Assembly: GCA_002471195.1 (NCBI GenBank)
Contig: DKPN01000061.1
Coordinates: 792-64,791, forward strand
Direction: 5' to 3'
DNA: 64,000 nucleotides
Source: Bacteroides sp. UBA7333
Lineage (GTDB): Bacteria; Bacteroidota; Bacteroidia; Bacteroidales; Bacteroidaceae
How positions within the stretch are numbered: position 1 is the first letter of the stretch; each line of letters starts with the position of its first letter. The notes beneath the pieces were generated by a model. That model was given only the letters and a program-made list of their open reading frames with translations. It ran no database searches and was not told the origin of the DNA. Positions 1 through 9,569 of this stretch are shown here, piece after piece. The translations under genes were made by a program, and so were the position numbers.

Positions 1-12
1 GAAGGTTTTATA

Positions 13-42
13 TGGATAATTGAGTTTATTTAATTGGATAAT
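13..42 (+). repeat. Direct repeat TGGATAAT x2, possible operator of PUL A
   Basis: The 8-mer TGGATAAT occurs at 13-20 and again at 35-42, so the two copies start exactly 22 bp apart, about two helical turns. They lie just upstream of the -33 box of the PUL A promoter. AraC-type HTCS output domains are known to bind spaced direct repeats, so this is a possible operator. In AT-rich DNA an 8-mer repeat can also arise by chance. Confidence 0.35.
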
Positions 43-70
43 ATCTGATTATTTATAAACAATATATGAC

Positions 71-100
71 TTTGCTTCGTATCGCATGACATTAAATTTG
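71..100 (+). promoter_or_regulatory. Bacteroidota sigma-70 type promoter of PUL A
   Basis: TTTG at 71-74 and TAAATTTG at 93-100, separated by 18 nt, fit the Bacteroidetes housekeeping promoter (TTTG, about 19-21 nt, TAnnTTTG). Transcription would start near 107, leaving a leader of about 40 nt before the first gene at 148. This is the best promoter match in the window and would drive the lipoprotein-SusC-SusD-GH20-GH27 operon. Confidence 0.65.
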
Positions 101-147
101 CAATCATAATACTATACATAGTTACATACTATCTAATTTAATTTATT

Positions 148-636
148 ATGAAAAATCATTTCTTATTTCTATTCTATCTTTTTACCGCTTGTATTTTATT
201 CATTGCATGTAACAATGATAGTTCAACACCAAATACTGTTGTTATGGATGCTTATTTAACGGATATGGAAGACAATCTAATAGAGTCTTACCCTATTAAT
301 GAACAGAATATGGTTGCTGATACTATTTTGAGATCAACCAAATTGTATGATATTAAAGGCGATTCGATAGTGCTTTCCAATTTGGCCTCTGAATTTAAAA
401 TACATATCACGACAAATGCCTCTTGGCGAATTTCGAAACAAAAAGCTTGGGGAAGCAACTCATCAATTACATGGTTGGCAAACCCGAAACCTATTTTTGG
501 TGGAGGCAATTCTGTAACGATGTCAAGTGTAAGAGCTAACACGTCGAAAACAGATAGAAGAGCCTATTTATATATTACTACAGGCGATTCTACTTGCATG
601 AAAAAATATGTAATTCTTCAAAAAGGTAACTACTAG
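148..636 (+). CDS. Small BACON-like lipoprotein preceding SusC
   Basis: A 162-residue protein with a lipoprotein signal peptide; the likely lipidated Cys is at about residue 21 in FIACNND, followed by acidic and polar residues. The rest resembles a single BACON-type beta-sandwich: a TTNASWRI strand, a Gly-rich GGGN turn, a basic-residue stretch and a final strand ending VILQKG. The C-terminal half aligns by eye with the lipoprotein at 34159, which also sits directly before a SusC. BACON domains in PULs are thought to bind glycans or hold proteins away from the membrane. It is first in its operon, 29 bp before SusC. A role as accessory surface glycan-binding protein is inferred from position only. 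Confidence 0.8.
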   Translation: MKNHFLFLFYLFTACILFIACNNDSSTPNTVVMDAYLTDMEDNLIESYPINEQNMVADTILRSTKLYDIKGDSIVLSNLASEFKIHITTNASWRISKQKAWGSNSSITWLANPKPIFGGGNSVTMSSVRANTSKTDRRAYLYITTGDSTCMKKYVILQKGNY

Positions 637-665
637 TTCTACTATTCAATCGATATTATATAAAC

Positions 666-3600
666 ATGAAGTCAATATATTTCAAATTAACAATGATGCT
701 ACTATTTATAAATGCAATAGTAGTGAATGCGCAAAATATAAAAATAACAGGGACCGTAGTTGATAACACTGATTATCCTATACCCGGTGTAAATATTTCA
801 ATAAAAGATTCCGATCGAGGAACAATAACTGATATGGATGGTCATTTTAGTATTGCTGCTCCCAGTACTAAATCGATCCTATCGGTATCCTTCATTGGGT
901 ATGCAACTCAAAATATTATTATTGGTAATAAAACTAATTTTCATATTGTATTAGAAGATGATGCTCAAGTGTTAAATGAGGTTGTAGTGGTGGGTTTTGG
1001 TACGCAAAAAAAAGAGAACTTAACAGGTGCAGTAAAGAGTGTAGATGTGAAAGTTTTAGATTCGCGCCCTATCACGAGTGCTGCTTCAGGTCTGCAGGGA
1101 GCTGTAGGTGGATTAAATATCACCAATGATAATGGGGGTGCTCCAGGCCAGAAAATGGATATTAATATCCGGGGTGTCGGTTCAATTGGTGAAGGATCTA
1201 CAGCCAAACCATTGATCTTAATCGATGGTATAGAAGGTGATTTATCATTGGTAAACCCAAGTGACATAGAAAATATATCGGTTTTAAAAGATGCAGCTGC
1301 TGCTTCAATATATGGTTCTAGAGCTCCTTTTGGTGTGATTTTAGTAACAACCAAAAAGGGAAATAAAGGATTTTCTATTTCGTATAATGGAAATGTAAGA
1401 TTGCAAAATCCTCTAAATACACCTAATATGGTCGACTCTTATACCCATGCATTAGTATCAAATGAAGCCAACCGAAATTCGGGAGGTGGCGATTTGTTTG
1501 GGCAGGGAATGCTAAATAAAATATTAGCTTATCAAAATGGCCAAAAAATGTTTGATAATAAAGGACAGGATATGAATATCCATTGGGGGACAGGACCGCG
1601 TACAGAAGAAAATGACGATTGGGAATGGGAAAGTGGTACATGGGCAAATACTAATTGGTATGATGTCTATTTGAAGAAAGCGTCATATTCTCAAGAGCAT
1701 AATTTAAGTTTAAATGGTGGTTCCGAAAAACTAACTTATTTTTTGTCAGGAAGATATTACAGACAAAATGGTTTGTATAATTTCATGAAAGATGATTATA
1801 CAACTATTGGAGTTAATGGTAATTTCGATTTCAAAGTTAATAGAATGGTGACTTTTGGTTGGAATATTCGTTTTAATGATGAAACATCAGACAGGCCATC
1901 AGCTATGAACGATCTTTTTTTTAGAAATTTGAGTAAACTATTTCCGACTACACCTCTTACAATGCCGAATGGTGATTATAATTCTTACTCGTTTATACCG
2001 GCAATGCAAAATGGTGGACAACAAATAACAAAAAATCAGCAATTGCAAAATATTTTCAAATTGACAATTGAGCCATTAAAGGGGTGGAAAATTTACTCAA
2101 CATTTGCCAATAGGGTTGAAATGCCTAACTATACTCGACAATTTAAACAATTGACTGAGGTGTTGCCTAACGGAAATATAGGTTTTATACCGGTGTTGAA
2201 AGGTCTTTCTTCGGGAGTATATAAGATTAATACCCATAATACAGGTTTTAATATCGAGCCAAAAATAGGAGATCGATGGTATGAAAAACATCATGGAAAA
2301 ATTATTTATAATAATTTTAATGCACTTACCGATTATGAATTGACCTTAAATAAAAATTACTTTAAGGTTTTAGGCGGTGTTCAAGTTGAGTATTATTCTA
2401 CGAATAAATCATTATTGGGAAGTACCAATATATTGTCGGATGAAACTCCTTTTATTCCTACTTCTTCTGATAATATGTTACGTTTAGAAAATCGAGGTGA
2501 GTGGGCATCTGTAGGATTGTTTGGCCGATTCAATTATAACTTTGACAATCGATATCTATTTGAAGCAAATATACGCTCTGATGCGGCATCGCGTTTTCCA
2601 TCTAACCAACGATGGGGCGTTTTTCCTTCATTCTCGGTCGGATGGAACATTGCACAAGAACGTTTTTTTGAAAGATTACAAGCTAGAGGTTTTGATATGT
2701 TTAAACTGCGTGGCTCATATGGTACATTAGGCAATCAAAATACTTCAATGTATCCCTATTTTCAGAAAGTAAATACAAGTTCTCCTAATTATACATTTGA
2801 TGGTAATGCTACAGATGGATTAATTGCACCCGATCCTTTTTCAACCAATATTACTTGGGAAAAAATTGAAACGATTGATGTTGGTATCGACTTAGCATTT
2901 TTATCTAACCGTTTGAGTGCCTCATTTGACTGGTATCAAAGAACTACTAAAAATATGATTGGTCCTGCAATCTCTCTTCCATCCATTTTTGGAGCAACAA
3001 TTCCTAAAGAGAATAATGCCGAGTTGCGGACAAGAGGTTGGGAATTGGAAGCAATCTGGAGAGATAGAGTCGGTAAAGATTGGACCTACGAGATTGGTTT
3101 TATATTAAGCGATTATCAAGATGTAGTAACGAAATATGATTCGCCAGACAATGCTTTGAATGGGTATTTTAAGAATAAACTATTGGGTGATATTTATGGT
3201 TTCAAAGTAAATGGTATTGCAAAGAATGATAATGAAATGAATGATTGGCTCAAAAGTAATGATCAATCAAGTATTTCTAACACATGGGGTGGTGGCGACT
3301 TTATGTATATCGATCAAAACGGAGATAATAAAATCACTATGGGGGCAAAAACATTAGATGACCCAGGAGATTTGGTAGTTATTGGCAATACCACACCACG
3401 ATTCCAATATAGTATGAGAGGGTCTATGACATGGAAATATTTAGATTTTAGCATGTTTTGGCAAGGTATTGGAAAAAGAGACTTATACTTTGAATCGAGT
3501 ACATTCGATGGGATAGGTGATGCGTATGATCGACCTTTGGCCAAAGAGCATATGGATTATTTCCGTTTTGCTGACAATCCGTTTGGTGAAAATTTAAATG

Positions 3601-3902
3601 GATATTATGCACGACCTCGAACAGATAATGCAAATAACATACCAAATGATTATTATTTGCAAAAAGGATCTTATTTGCGACTTAAAAATGTGACAATCGG
3701 ATATACATTACCTCAAAATGCAAAAAATCAAAAACTGATAAAAGCTTTGAGAGTTTATGTATCGGGCGAAAATCTATTAACTATAAGTTCTTTGCGAATG
3801 TTTGATCCTGAAGCTATCGGTTTAAGTACGGCAACTTGGGGATTGGGAATGACGTATCCTATGTTTCGAACATTTTCTTTAGGTTTATCACTAACACTTT
3901 AA
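666..3902 (+). CDS. SusC-family TonB-dependent outer-membrane transporter (PUL A)
   Basis: A 1078-residue SusC-type importer. A signal peptide ends near residue 23 (VVNAQ). It is followed by a carboxypeptidase-regulatory-like beta domain (about 25-105), the SusC signature VVVGFGTQKKENLTG leading into the plug domain (about 110-230), and a C-terminal 22-strand barrel ending in the usual aromatic/hydrophobic strand. SusC proteins form the barrel of the 'pedal-bin' complex with SusD and import oligosaccharides with TonB energy. The SusD gene starts 12 bp downstream. It is closely similar along its length to the SusC at 34780 and clearly different from the one at 15765. Compared with that paralogue it uses more A/T-ending codons. 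Confidence 0.95.
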   Translation: MKSIYFKLTMMLLFINAIVVNAQNIKITGTVVDNTDYPIPGVNISIKDSDRGTITDMDGHFSIAAPSTKSILSVSFIGYATQNIIIGNKTNFHIVLEDDAQVLNEVVVVGFGTQKKENLTGAVKSVDVKVLDSRPITSAASGLQGAVGGLNITNDNGGAPGQKMDINIRGVGSIGEGSTAKPLILIDGIEGDLSLVNPSDIENISVLKDAAAASIYGSRAPFGVILVTTKKGNKGFSISYNGNVRLQNPLNTPNMVDSYTHALVSNEANRNSGGGDLFGQGMLNKILAYQNGQKMFDNKGQDMNIHWGTGPRTEENDDWEWESGTWANTNWYDVYLKKASYSQEHNLSLNGGSEKLTYFLSGRYYRQNGLYNFMKDDYTTIGVNGNFDFKVNRMVTFGWNIRFNDETSDRPSAMNDLFFRNLSKLFPTTPLTMPNGDYNSYSFIPAMQNGGQQITKNQQLQNIFKLTIEPLKGWKIYSTFANRVEMPNYTRQFKQLTEVLPNGNIGFIPVLKGLSSGVYKINTHNTGFNIEPKIGDRWYEKHHGKIIYNNFNALTDYELTLNKNYFKVLGGVQVEYYSTNKSLLGSTNILSDETPFIPTSSDNMLRLENRGEWASVGLFGRFNYNFDNRYLFEANIRSDAASRFPSNQRWGVFPSFSVGWNIAQERFFERLQARGFDMFKLRGSYGTLGNQNTSMYPYFQKVNTSSPNYTFDGNATDGLIAPDPFSTNITWEKIETIDVGIDLAFLSNRLSASFDWYQRTTKNMIGPAISLPSIFGATIPKENNAELRTRGWELEAIWRDRVGKDWTYEIGFILSDYQDVVTKYDSPDNALNGYFKNKLLGDIYGFKVNGIAKNDNEMNDWLKSNDQSSISNTWGGGDFMYIDQNGDNKITMGAKTLDDPGDLVVIGNTTPRFQYSMRGSMTWKYLDFSMFWQGIGKRDLYFESSTFDGIGDAYDRPLAKEHMDYFRFADNPFGENLNGYYARPRTDNANNIPNDYYLQKGSYLRLKNVTIGYTLPQNAKNQKLIKALRVYVSGENLLTISSLRMFDPEAIGLSTATWGLGMTYPMFRTFSLGLSLTL

Positions 3903-3914
3903 TATACTCTAATT

Positions 3915-5849
3915 ATGAAAAAATATATATATTACATTATACTATTTAGCTTACTGGCATCTTCCTGTAGCGATTTTTTGCAGAGAGAACCACTCGATTT
4001 TGGTTCGGAATCTAACTATTTTAAAAATACGGATGATTTGCGTAAAGCCGTTAATGAGTTTTATACTTTATTGCCCGGAAACAATAATCCGTTACGTGAT
4101 GGATTGTTTACAATTGATAATAATAGCGACAATCAATGTGGTGGATGGTCTAATTCGAATTTCTATCCCGGTAATCGATTAGTTCCCGATCTTGAAAATA
4201 GTGAATGGAAATTTAATAAAATAAGAGATTGTAATTATTTTATTAAACTAATTGAAGAACGTATAAATAATGGCGAAATAGCAGGTGCTGAAGCTGATAA
4301 ATATCATTATCTAGGGGAGTTTTATTTTTTTAGAGCTTACGAACATTTCAGATTGTTGAAAAGTTTTGGAGATGCACCAATTATCGACTGTGTATTGAGT
4401 AATGACTTTACTGATTTGGTTAGAGGGAGCAAGAGAAGACCTAGAAATGAGGTGGCTCGTTTCATTATTTCTGATCTTGAAAAAGCAAAGAGTTTAATGA
4501 AAAAGGTAGCTCCTCACGCCAATCGTTTGAATAAAGATTGTGCTTCATTATTTTTAGCGAGAGTTGCTTTATTTGAGGCTACTTGGGAAAAATATCATGC
4601 TAATACTTGTTTTGTTCCCGGCAATGGAAAATGGGTAGGTAGCCACATGTACCCTAATTTTCAATTTTCCACAGGAAATGCCACTAGTGAAATTAACTAT
4701 TTCTTTGATAAAGCGATAGAATATTCCTTAGAGGTAACAGAAGGTAGGTCATTACATAGTAATTATGAAGCAATGTTTAAGTCGACAGATACTCAAAACT
4801 ATTCAGAAATGATATTAGTGAAGAAGTATGCTGTTGGAGTTGTTAGCCATAGTGTGCCCAAATTGTTGATGGCAGGATCTAATAATTGTGGTTATACGCA
4901 AGCCATGGTCAATTCATTTTTAATGACAAACGGATCGCCAATTTATGCATCTAAAGAGTACATGGAACAAAGAAGAGATACCTCTATTATTGAAGAGATG
5001 AAAGATAGGGATGTGCGACTCGTTAGCTCCGTGCAAAAGCCGGGTGATATAAATAAAATGACCAACCCAATAGGATATATTGGGATTCCTCGTATTACTA
5101 ATACTACTGAAACAGGTTCTCCTACTGGTTATGAGATCCGTAAATATCATGTTTCTGATTTAAGTCAGGAAGGATTTTCTGCAGGAATTACCGATACGCC
5201 AATTTTTAGAGTGGCCGAAGCCTATCTAATATACTTGGAGGCATTTTATGAAAAGAATAAATATCTAGATAGTTATTGCGAACAGTTTTGGAAGGAGTTG
5301 CGCGTGCGTGCCGGAGTAAACGAAGATTATAATTATACGATTCAAATTACTGATTTGGAGAAGGAGAATGATTTAGCTGTTTGGTCTAAAGGTGTTATGG
5401 TTGATAAAACATTATACAATATCCGTCGAGAAAGACGATGTGAATTTATAGCAGAGGGCTTTAGGTTAGACGATTTAAGACGCTGGAGAGCTCTTGATAT
5501 GATGAATGCAAAGGGTGACAAACATCCAATTGATGAAGGATATGTAATGCGTGGCTTTAATTTGTGGGAGCAGTTCTATACTCGTTACGATTCAAAAGAA
5601 TTAAATAGTTCGGGAGTAGTAAGTAGCAATTCTGACGGTAACCACATATGTCCACATCGTCGCTATGTTACTGATAATGCATATAGTGGGTACAATTTTC
5701 CCAAACCTCATTATTTAGACCCTATTCCTGTGAGTGAGATCATATTAACTTCGCAAAATTCAGATGTCTCTACTTCTACTATATATCAAAATCCCGGTTG
5801 GCCGTCGGCTAATGTTGGATTGGCTGATTATAGTTATGATTGCGATTAA
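3915..5849 (+). CDS. SusD-family surface glycan-binding lipoprotein (PUL A)
   Basis: A 644-residue SusD/RagB-type lipoprotein. The signal peptide ends at LLASSCSD, giving lipidated Cys18. The family hallmarks are visible: an N-terminal helical TPR-like part, the RRERRCEFIAEGFRLDDLRR segment near residue 500, and a C-terminus placing 'PIP' and 'NPGW' motifs just before the end. SusD proteins cap the SusC barrel and capture glycan at the cell surface. It follows SusC by 12 bp and precedes the GH20 gene, so one transcript is likely. The paralogue at 38008 shares the same C-terminal residues (YSYDCD) encoded with different synonymous codons. Confidence 0.95.
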   Translation: MKKYIYYIILFSLLASSCSDFLQREPLDFGSESNYFKNTDDLRKAVNEFYTLLPGNNNPLRDGLFTIDNNSDNQCGGWSNSNFYPGNRLVPDLENSEWKFNKIRDCNYFIKLIEERINNGEIAGAEADKYHYLGEFYFFRAYEHFRLLKSFGDAPIIDCVLSNDFTDLVRGSKRRPRNEVARFIISDLEKAKSLMKKVAPHANRLNKDCASLFLARVALFEATWEKYHANTCFVPGNGKWVGSHMYPNFQFSTGNATSEINYFFDKAIEYSLEVTEGRSLHSNYEAMFKSTDTQNYSEMILVKKYAVGVVSHSVPKLLMAGSNNCGYTQAMVNSFLMTNGSPIYASKEYMEQRRDTSIIEEMKDRDVRLVSSVQKPGDINKMTNPIGYIGIPRITNTTETGSPTGYEIRKYHVSDLSQEGFSAGITDTPIFRVAEAYLIYLEAFYEKNKYLDSYCEQFWKELRVRAGVNEDYNYTIQITDLEKENDLAVWSKGVMVDKTLYNIRRERRCEFIAEGFRLDDLRRWRALDMMNAKGDKHPIDEGYVMRGFNLWEQFYTRYDSKELNSSGVVSSNSDGNHICPHRRYVTDNAYSGYNFPKPHYLDPIPVSEIILTSQNSDVSTSTIYQNPGWPSANVGLADYSYDCD

Positions 5850-5937
5850 TCGATACTCTATCTGCGTTTTATAAATTAGTATATTATTGATGCATGGTAA
5901 AAAATGGATCAATAATATACGATTATACTTAAGTTAC

Positions 5938-7911
5938 ATGAAATTGATGACCCGATACAATTTTTTTAAAATTCTTTTTTTCTTTTTCGCTACTTTATCT
6001 GTTAATGATATCTGTTCTTCTCCTAAACCTTTTGTGATTCCTGAAATAAAGGAATGGAGGCCTCAAAAAGGCAATTTTAAGTTGGAACCTTCGTCACGTA
6101 TAGTTTACTCATCGGATAATTTAAGATTGAAGCAAATAGCCGAAATTTTGGCAGATGATATTTATCTAATGTTTAATAAAAAAATATCTGTCGTAAAAGG
6201 TAAAAGTCGTGAAGGAGATATTTTTCTAAATTTAGATACGTTGAAATTTGATAATAATGAAGAGTATTCAATCAAAATCTCCAATAAAGTACTGCTGAAT
6301 GCATCACATCATACAGGATTGTATTGGTCTACGAGAACAGTGTTGCAGATATTAGAACAAAATGATAGTAAATTTCTTCCTAAAGGTATCATTCATGATT
6401 ATCCCGACTATCCGATGCGCGGTTTTATGATTGATTGTGGGAGAAAATATATCCCTATGTCCTATTTGAACGATTTAGTAAAAATCATGTCCTATTACAA
6501 GATGAATGTATTGCAGGTTCATCTAAATGATAATGGTTTTAAACAGTACTATGAACATGATTGGCAAAAAACCTATGCAGCATTTCGTTTAGAATGTGAA
6601 ACGTATCCCGGATTAGCGGCTTTTGATGGCTACTATACTAAAAAAGAGTTTAAAGATTTTCAAAATAATGCCTTTCAATTGGGCGTTGAAATCATCCCGG
6701 AAATTGATATACCAGCACATTCTCTTTGTTTCTCTCAATATACAGATGGCATAGGATCGGATAAATATGGATATGATCATCTCGATTTATTTACTCCTAA
6801 AACCTACTCCTTTATTGATACATTACTTGATGAGTATTTGGGGGGGACTGATCCTGTATTTATAGGCAAACGATTTAATATTGGAACAGATGAATACTCT
6901 AACGAAACAACTGAAATTGTAGAACAATTCCGATATTTTACGGACTATTATATTAATAAAGTGGAAAGCTATGGCAAACAAGCTTGTATGTGGGGTGCAT
7001 TGACACATGCCAAAGGTTCCACTCCAGTTAAGGTGGATAATGTGATCATTAATAGTTGGTTTAATGATTTTGCCGATCCTAAAGAGATGATTGATCTAGG
7101 ATATCAATTAATAAGTATCAATGATTGGCAAGTATATATTGTTCCTGGGGCCAGTTATTATCACGACTATTTGAATATTGAAAAGTTATATAATAATTGG
7201 ACACCCAATACCATCGGTAATCAAACATTCGAACCGAAGCATAAGTCTATATTAGGCGGAATGTTTGCTTTATGGAATGATCATGTAGGAAATGGGATTT
7301 CTGTTAAAGACATACATCATCGCATTTACCCTGTCATTCAAACTATGTCAACCAAAAATTGGAGCGCTCATAGTTATGCTGTTACCTATGATGAGTTCAA
7401 TCAGAAGCGACATGATTTATCAGAGGCACCCGGTGTGAATCAAATGGGCAAAATTGGAAATATACCGGCGCTTATTTATCATACTGATCAAGTGGAAAGT
7501 CATTTAAAAACAGGCTTATGTGAAATCGGATATGATTATACGATTGAGTTTTTAATTGATCCTAAAAAAGAACTTAAGGGAACCTATCTTTTTGATTCAC
7601 CTAATTCGATATTTTATTTAGCCGATCCTATCAATGGATTTATGGGTTATGAGCGAGATGGCTATTTGAATACTTTTAGATATACTGTGCAAGATGGGAA
7701 AAAAGCACATGTGGAAATAAAGGGAGATTCGAAATCTGTAACATTAACGGTTGATGGTAAGCTGATTGATCATATGAATATTCAGCAAAAATTCTTTAAC
7801 GGCGGAAAAGATTCTATAAGTTATTATCGTACTTTTGTTTTCCCATTACAAAATGTAGGGGAATTTAATAGTCAAGTAAGTGATTTGAAAATATACAATT
7901 ATTGTAAATAG
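5938..7911 (+). CDS. GH20 family hexosaminidase-like enzyme with C-terminal LamG-like domain
   Basis: A secreted GH20 enzyme of about 657 residues. An in-frame ATG exists at 5887, but 5938 places a normal signal peptide at the N-terminus. A GH20b-like N-domain precedes the TIM barrel, which carries GRKYIPMSYL, HLNDNGF, IPEIDIPAHS and the catalytic Asp-Glu pair in NIGTDEYSNE (D318/E319). Ordinary beta-N-acetylhexosaminidases have GGDE; this one has GTDE. From about residue 500 a concanavalin/LamG-like sandwich follows. The family releases terminal GlcNAc or GalNAc by substrate-assisted catalysis; some GH20 members with lectin-like domains are exo-lacto-N-biosidases, so the substrate may be a disaccharide. 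A close paralogue lies at the right edge (62900). Confidence 0.85.
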   Translation: MKLMTRYNFFKILFFFFATLSVNDICSSPKPFVIPEIKEWRPQKGNFKLEPSSRIVYSSDNLRLKQIAEILADDIYLMFNKKISVVKGKSREGDIFLNLDTLKFDNNEEYSIKISNKVLLNASHHTGLYWSTRTVLQILEQNDSKFLPKGIIHDYPDYPMRGFMIDCGRKYIPMSYLNDLVKIMSYYKMNVLQVHLNDNGFKQYYEHDWQKTYAAFRLECETYPGLAAFDGYYTKKEFKDFQNNAFQLGVEIIPEIDIPAHSLCFSQYTDGIGSDKYGYDHLDLFTPKTYSFIDTLLDEYLGGTDPVFIGKRFNIGTDEYSNETTEIVEQFRYFTDYYINKVESYGKQACMWGALTHAKGSTPVKVDNVIINSWFNDFADPKEMIDLGYQLISINDWQVYIVPGASYYHDYLNIEKLYNNWTPNTIGNQTFEPKHKSILGGMFALWNDHVGNGISVKDIHHRIYPVIQTMSTKNWSAHSYAVTYDEFNQKRHDLSEAPGVNQMGKIGNIPALIYHTDQVESHLKTGLCEIGYDYTIEFLIDPKKELKGTYLFDSPNSIFYLADPINGFMGYERDGYLNTFRYTVQDGKKAHVEIKGDSKSVTLTVDGKLIDHMNIQQKFFNGGKDSISYYRTFVFPLQNVGEFNSQVSDLKIYNYCK

Positions 7912-7932
7912 TAATTGTATCAATAATAATTT

Positions 7933-9561
7933 ATGATGAATGTAATGATTGCTATAAAATCTAAAGTATTGATATGGGTCGTATTGTTTCAATTTATAAT
8001 GTTAAGTGATATTTGTTGTTCTCAAACTCCCATTATGGGATGGAGCTCTTGGAATACTTATCGCATTAATATAAATGATAGTTTAATAATGAAGCAAGCG
8101 GATGCGATGGTCAATTTGGGTTTACAGACCAAAGGATATCAATTTATCAATATCGATGATGGATTTTTTGGGCATCGCGATTCAACCGGGCATTTGCATA
8201 CTCATGCTGAACGCTTTCCTAATGGAGTGAAACATGTTGCCGATTATATACATGGTAAAGGTTTAAAAGCAGGTATTTATTCGGATGCCGGCGCTAATAC
8301 TTGTGGCTCTATATGGGATGCCGATCAAAATGGTGTAGAAGTAGGTTTATATGGAAACGAAGAAAAAGATGCCGATCTTTTCTTTAACCAATGGGGTTTC
8401 GATTTTATAAAAATAGACTATTGTGGTGCAGGTCAATTGCTCAATTTGGAGGAAGAACAACGCTATACAGCGATTCGAAATGCCATTGATAAAGTTGCAA
8501 ATCAACCTATAGCAATCAATGTCTGCCGCTGGGCTTTTCCGGGTACATGGGTAATGAATCAAGCTGATTCATGGCGTATTAGTGCCGATATTACACCTTC
8601 ATGGGAGTCGATTAGATATATTATCGGGAAAAATCTATATCTATCGGCTTATGCTCGCAATGGTCGTTTTAATGATATGGATATGCTCGAAATAGGCCGC
8701 GGTCTACCTTCAAATATCGAACAATTGCACTTTGGCATGTGGTGTATCATGAGTTCTCCACTGCTCATTGGGTGCGATTTAACAACTATTCCTGAAGCGT
8801 CATTGCAACTCCTTAAAAATGAAGAGCTCATAGCCCTAAATCAAGATGTATTAAAACTACAACCCGATGTGGTGCAACACAAGGATGGTACCTATGTTTT
8901 GGTAAAAGATATCATTAAGAATCATGGTAAGAAAAGAGCCGTGGCTTTTTATAATCCAACGAATGACGATACTGAAATATCTATTGATTTATCTAAATTA
9001 GAGCTAGCGGGTAAAGTAAAAGTGCGAGATGTGATAGCAGGAAATGACTTGCCTACTGTTACCGGTAAACTACATGCTACTGTTGAGGCTCGCAGTGCAG
9101 AAATATTTGTTTTAACAGCTGAAACTCGTTTAGAACCGACCCATTACGAGGCTGAATGGGCATATCTTAACCATTTTAATGATTTAGGGAAAAATGATCG
9201 AATCGTGCAGCCTAAACCAATTCTAGGGGCTTCGAATGGCATGATGGTGACACATCTCGGTGGAGATGTCGATAATTATGCCGAATGGGATAGAGTGTAT
9301 AGCCAAAAAGGCGGTAAATATGAATTGACAATCCATTATATCCCATTCGAACAGTCTAAGACAGAAATAAGCGGACGCCGTTTAGAAGTGATGGTTAATG
9401 GTACTTCTATTGTATTGAAACCCGGTAATAATACAGATTTGCCTATTAATACCATTTCTACTCCGATAGAACTTCGTGCAGGTTATAATACAATCCGCAT
9501 GGGTAGCTCCTTTACTTGGGCTCCCAATATAGATTGCTTTCAACTAAAGAAAATAAATTGA
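7933..9561 (+). CDS. GH27 alpha-galactosidase-like enzyme with C-terminal CBM35/CBM6-like domain
   Basis: A 542-residue secreted GH27 glycosidase. After the signal peptide come the family motifs TPIMGWSSWNTY, NIDDGF, GIYSDAG, the nucleophile in FIKIDYCGA (D162) and the acid/base in SWRISADI (D219), then SPLLIGCDL. The catalytic barrel and C-terminal beta domain end near residue 400. A further beta-sandwich of about 135 residues (from THYEAEWA to the end) resembles CBM35/CBM6. GH27 enzymes cleave alpha-galactose, alpha-GalNAc or beta-L-arabinopyranose; with GH20 partners, blood-group-type alpha-galactosyl caps on host glycans are plausible. It is last in the PUL A operon. Its stop codon lies 8 bp from that of convergent HTCS1, with no terminator visible between them. 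Confidence 0.9.
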   Translation: MMNVMIAIKSKVLIWVVLFQFIMLSDICCSQTPIMGWSSWNTYRININDSLIMKQADAMVNLGLQTKGYQFINIDDGFFGHRDSTGHLHTHAERFPNGVKHVADYIHGKGLKAGIYSDAGANTCGSIWDADQNGVEVGLYGNEEKDADLFFNQWGFDFIKIDYCGAGQLLNLEEEQRYTAIRNAIDKVANQPIAINVCRWAFPGTWVMNQADSWRISADITPSWESIRYIIGKNLYLSAYARNGRFNDMDMLEIGRGLPSNIEQLHFGMWCIMSSPLLIGCDLTTIPEASLQLLKNEELIALNQDVLKLQPDVVQHKDGTYVLVKDIIKNHGKKRAVAFYNPTNDDTEISIDLSKLELAGKVKVRDVIAGNDLPTVTGKLHATVEARSAEIFVLTAETRLEPTHYEAEWAYLNHFNDLGKNDRIVQPKPILGASNGMMVTHLGGDVDNYAEWDRVYSQKGGKYELTIHYIPFEQSKTEISGRRLEVMVNGTSIVLKPGNNTDLPINTISTPIELRAGYNTIRMGSSFTWAPNIDCFQLKKIN

Positions 9562-9569
9562 AATGTCGC

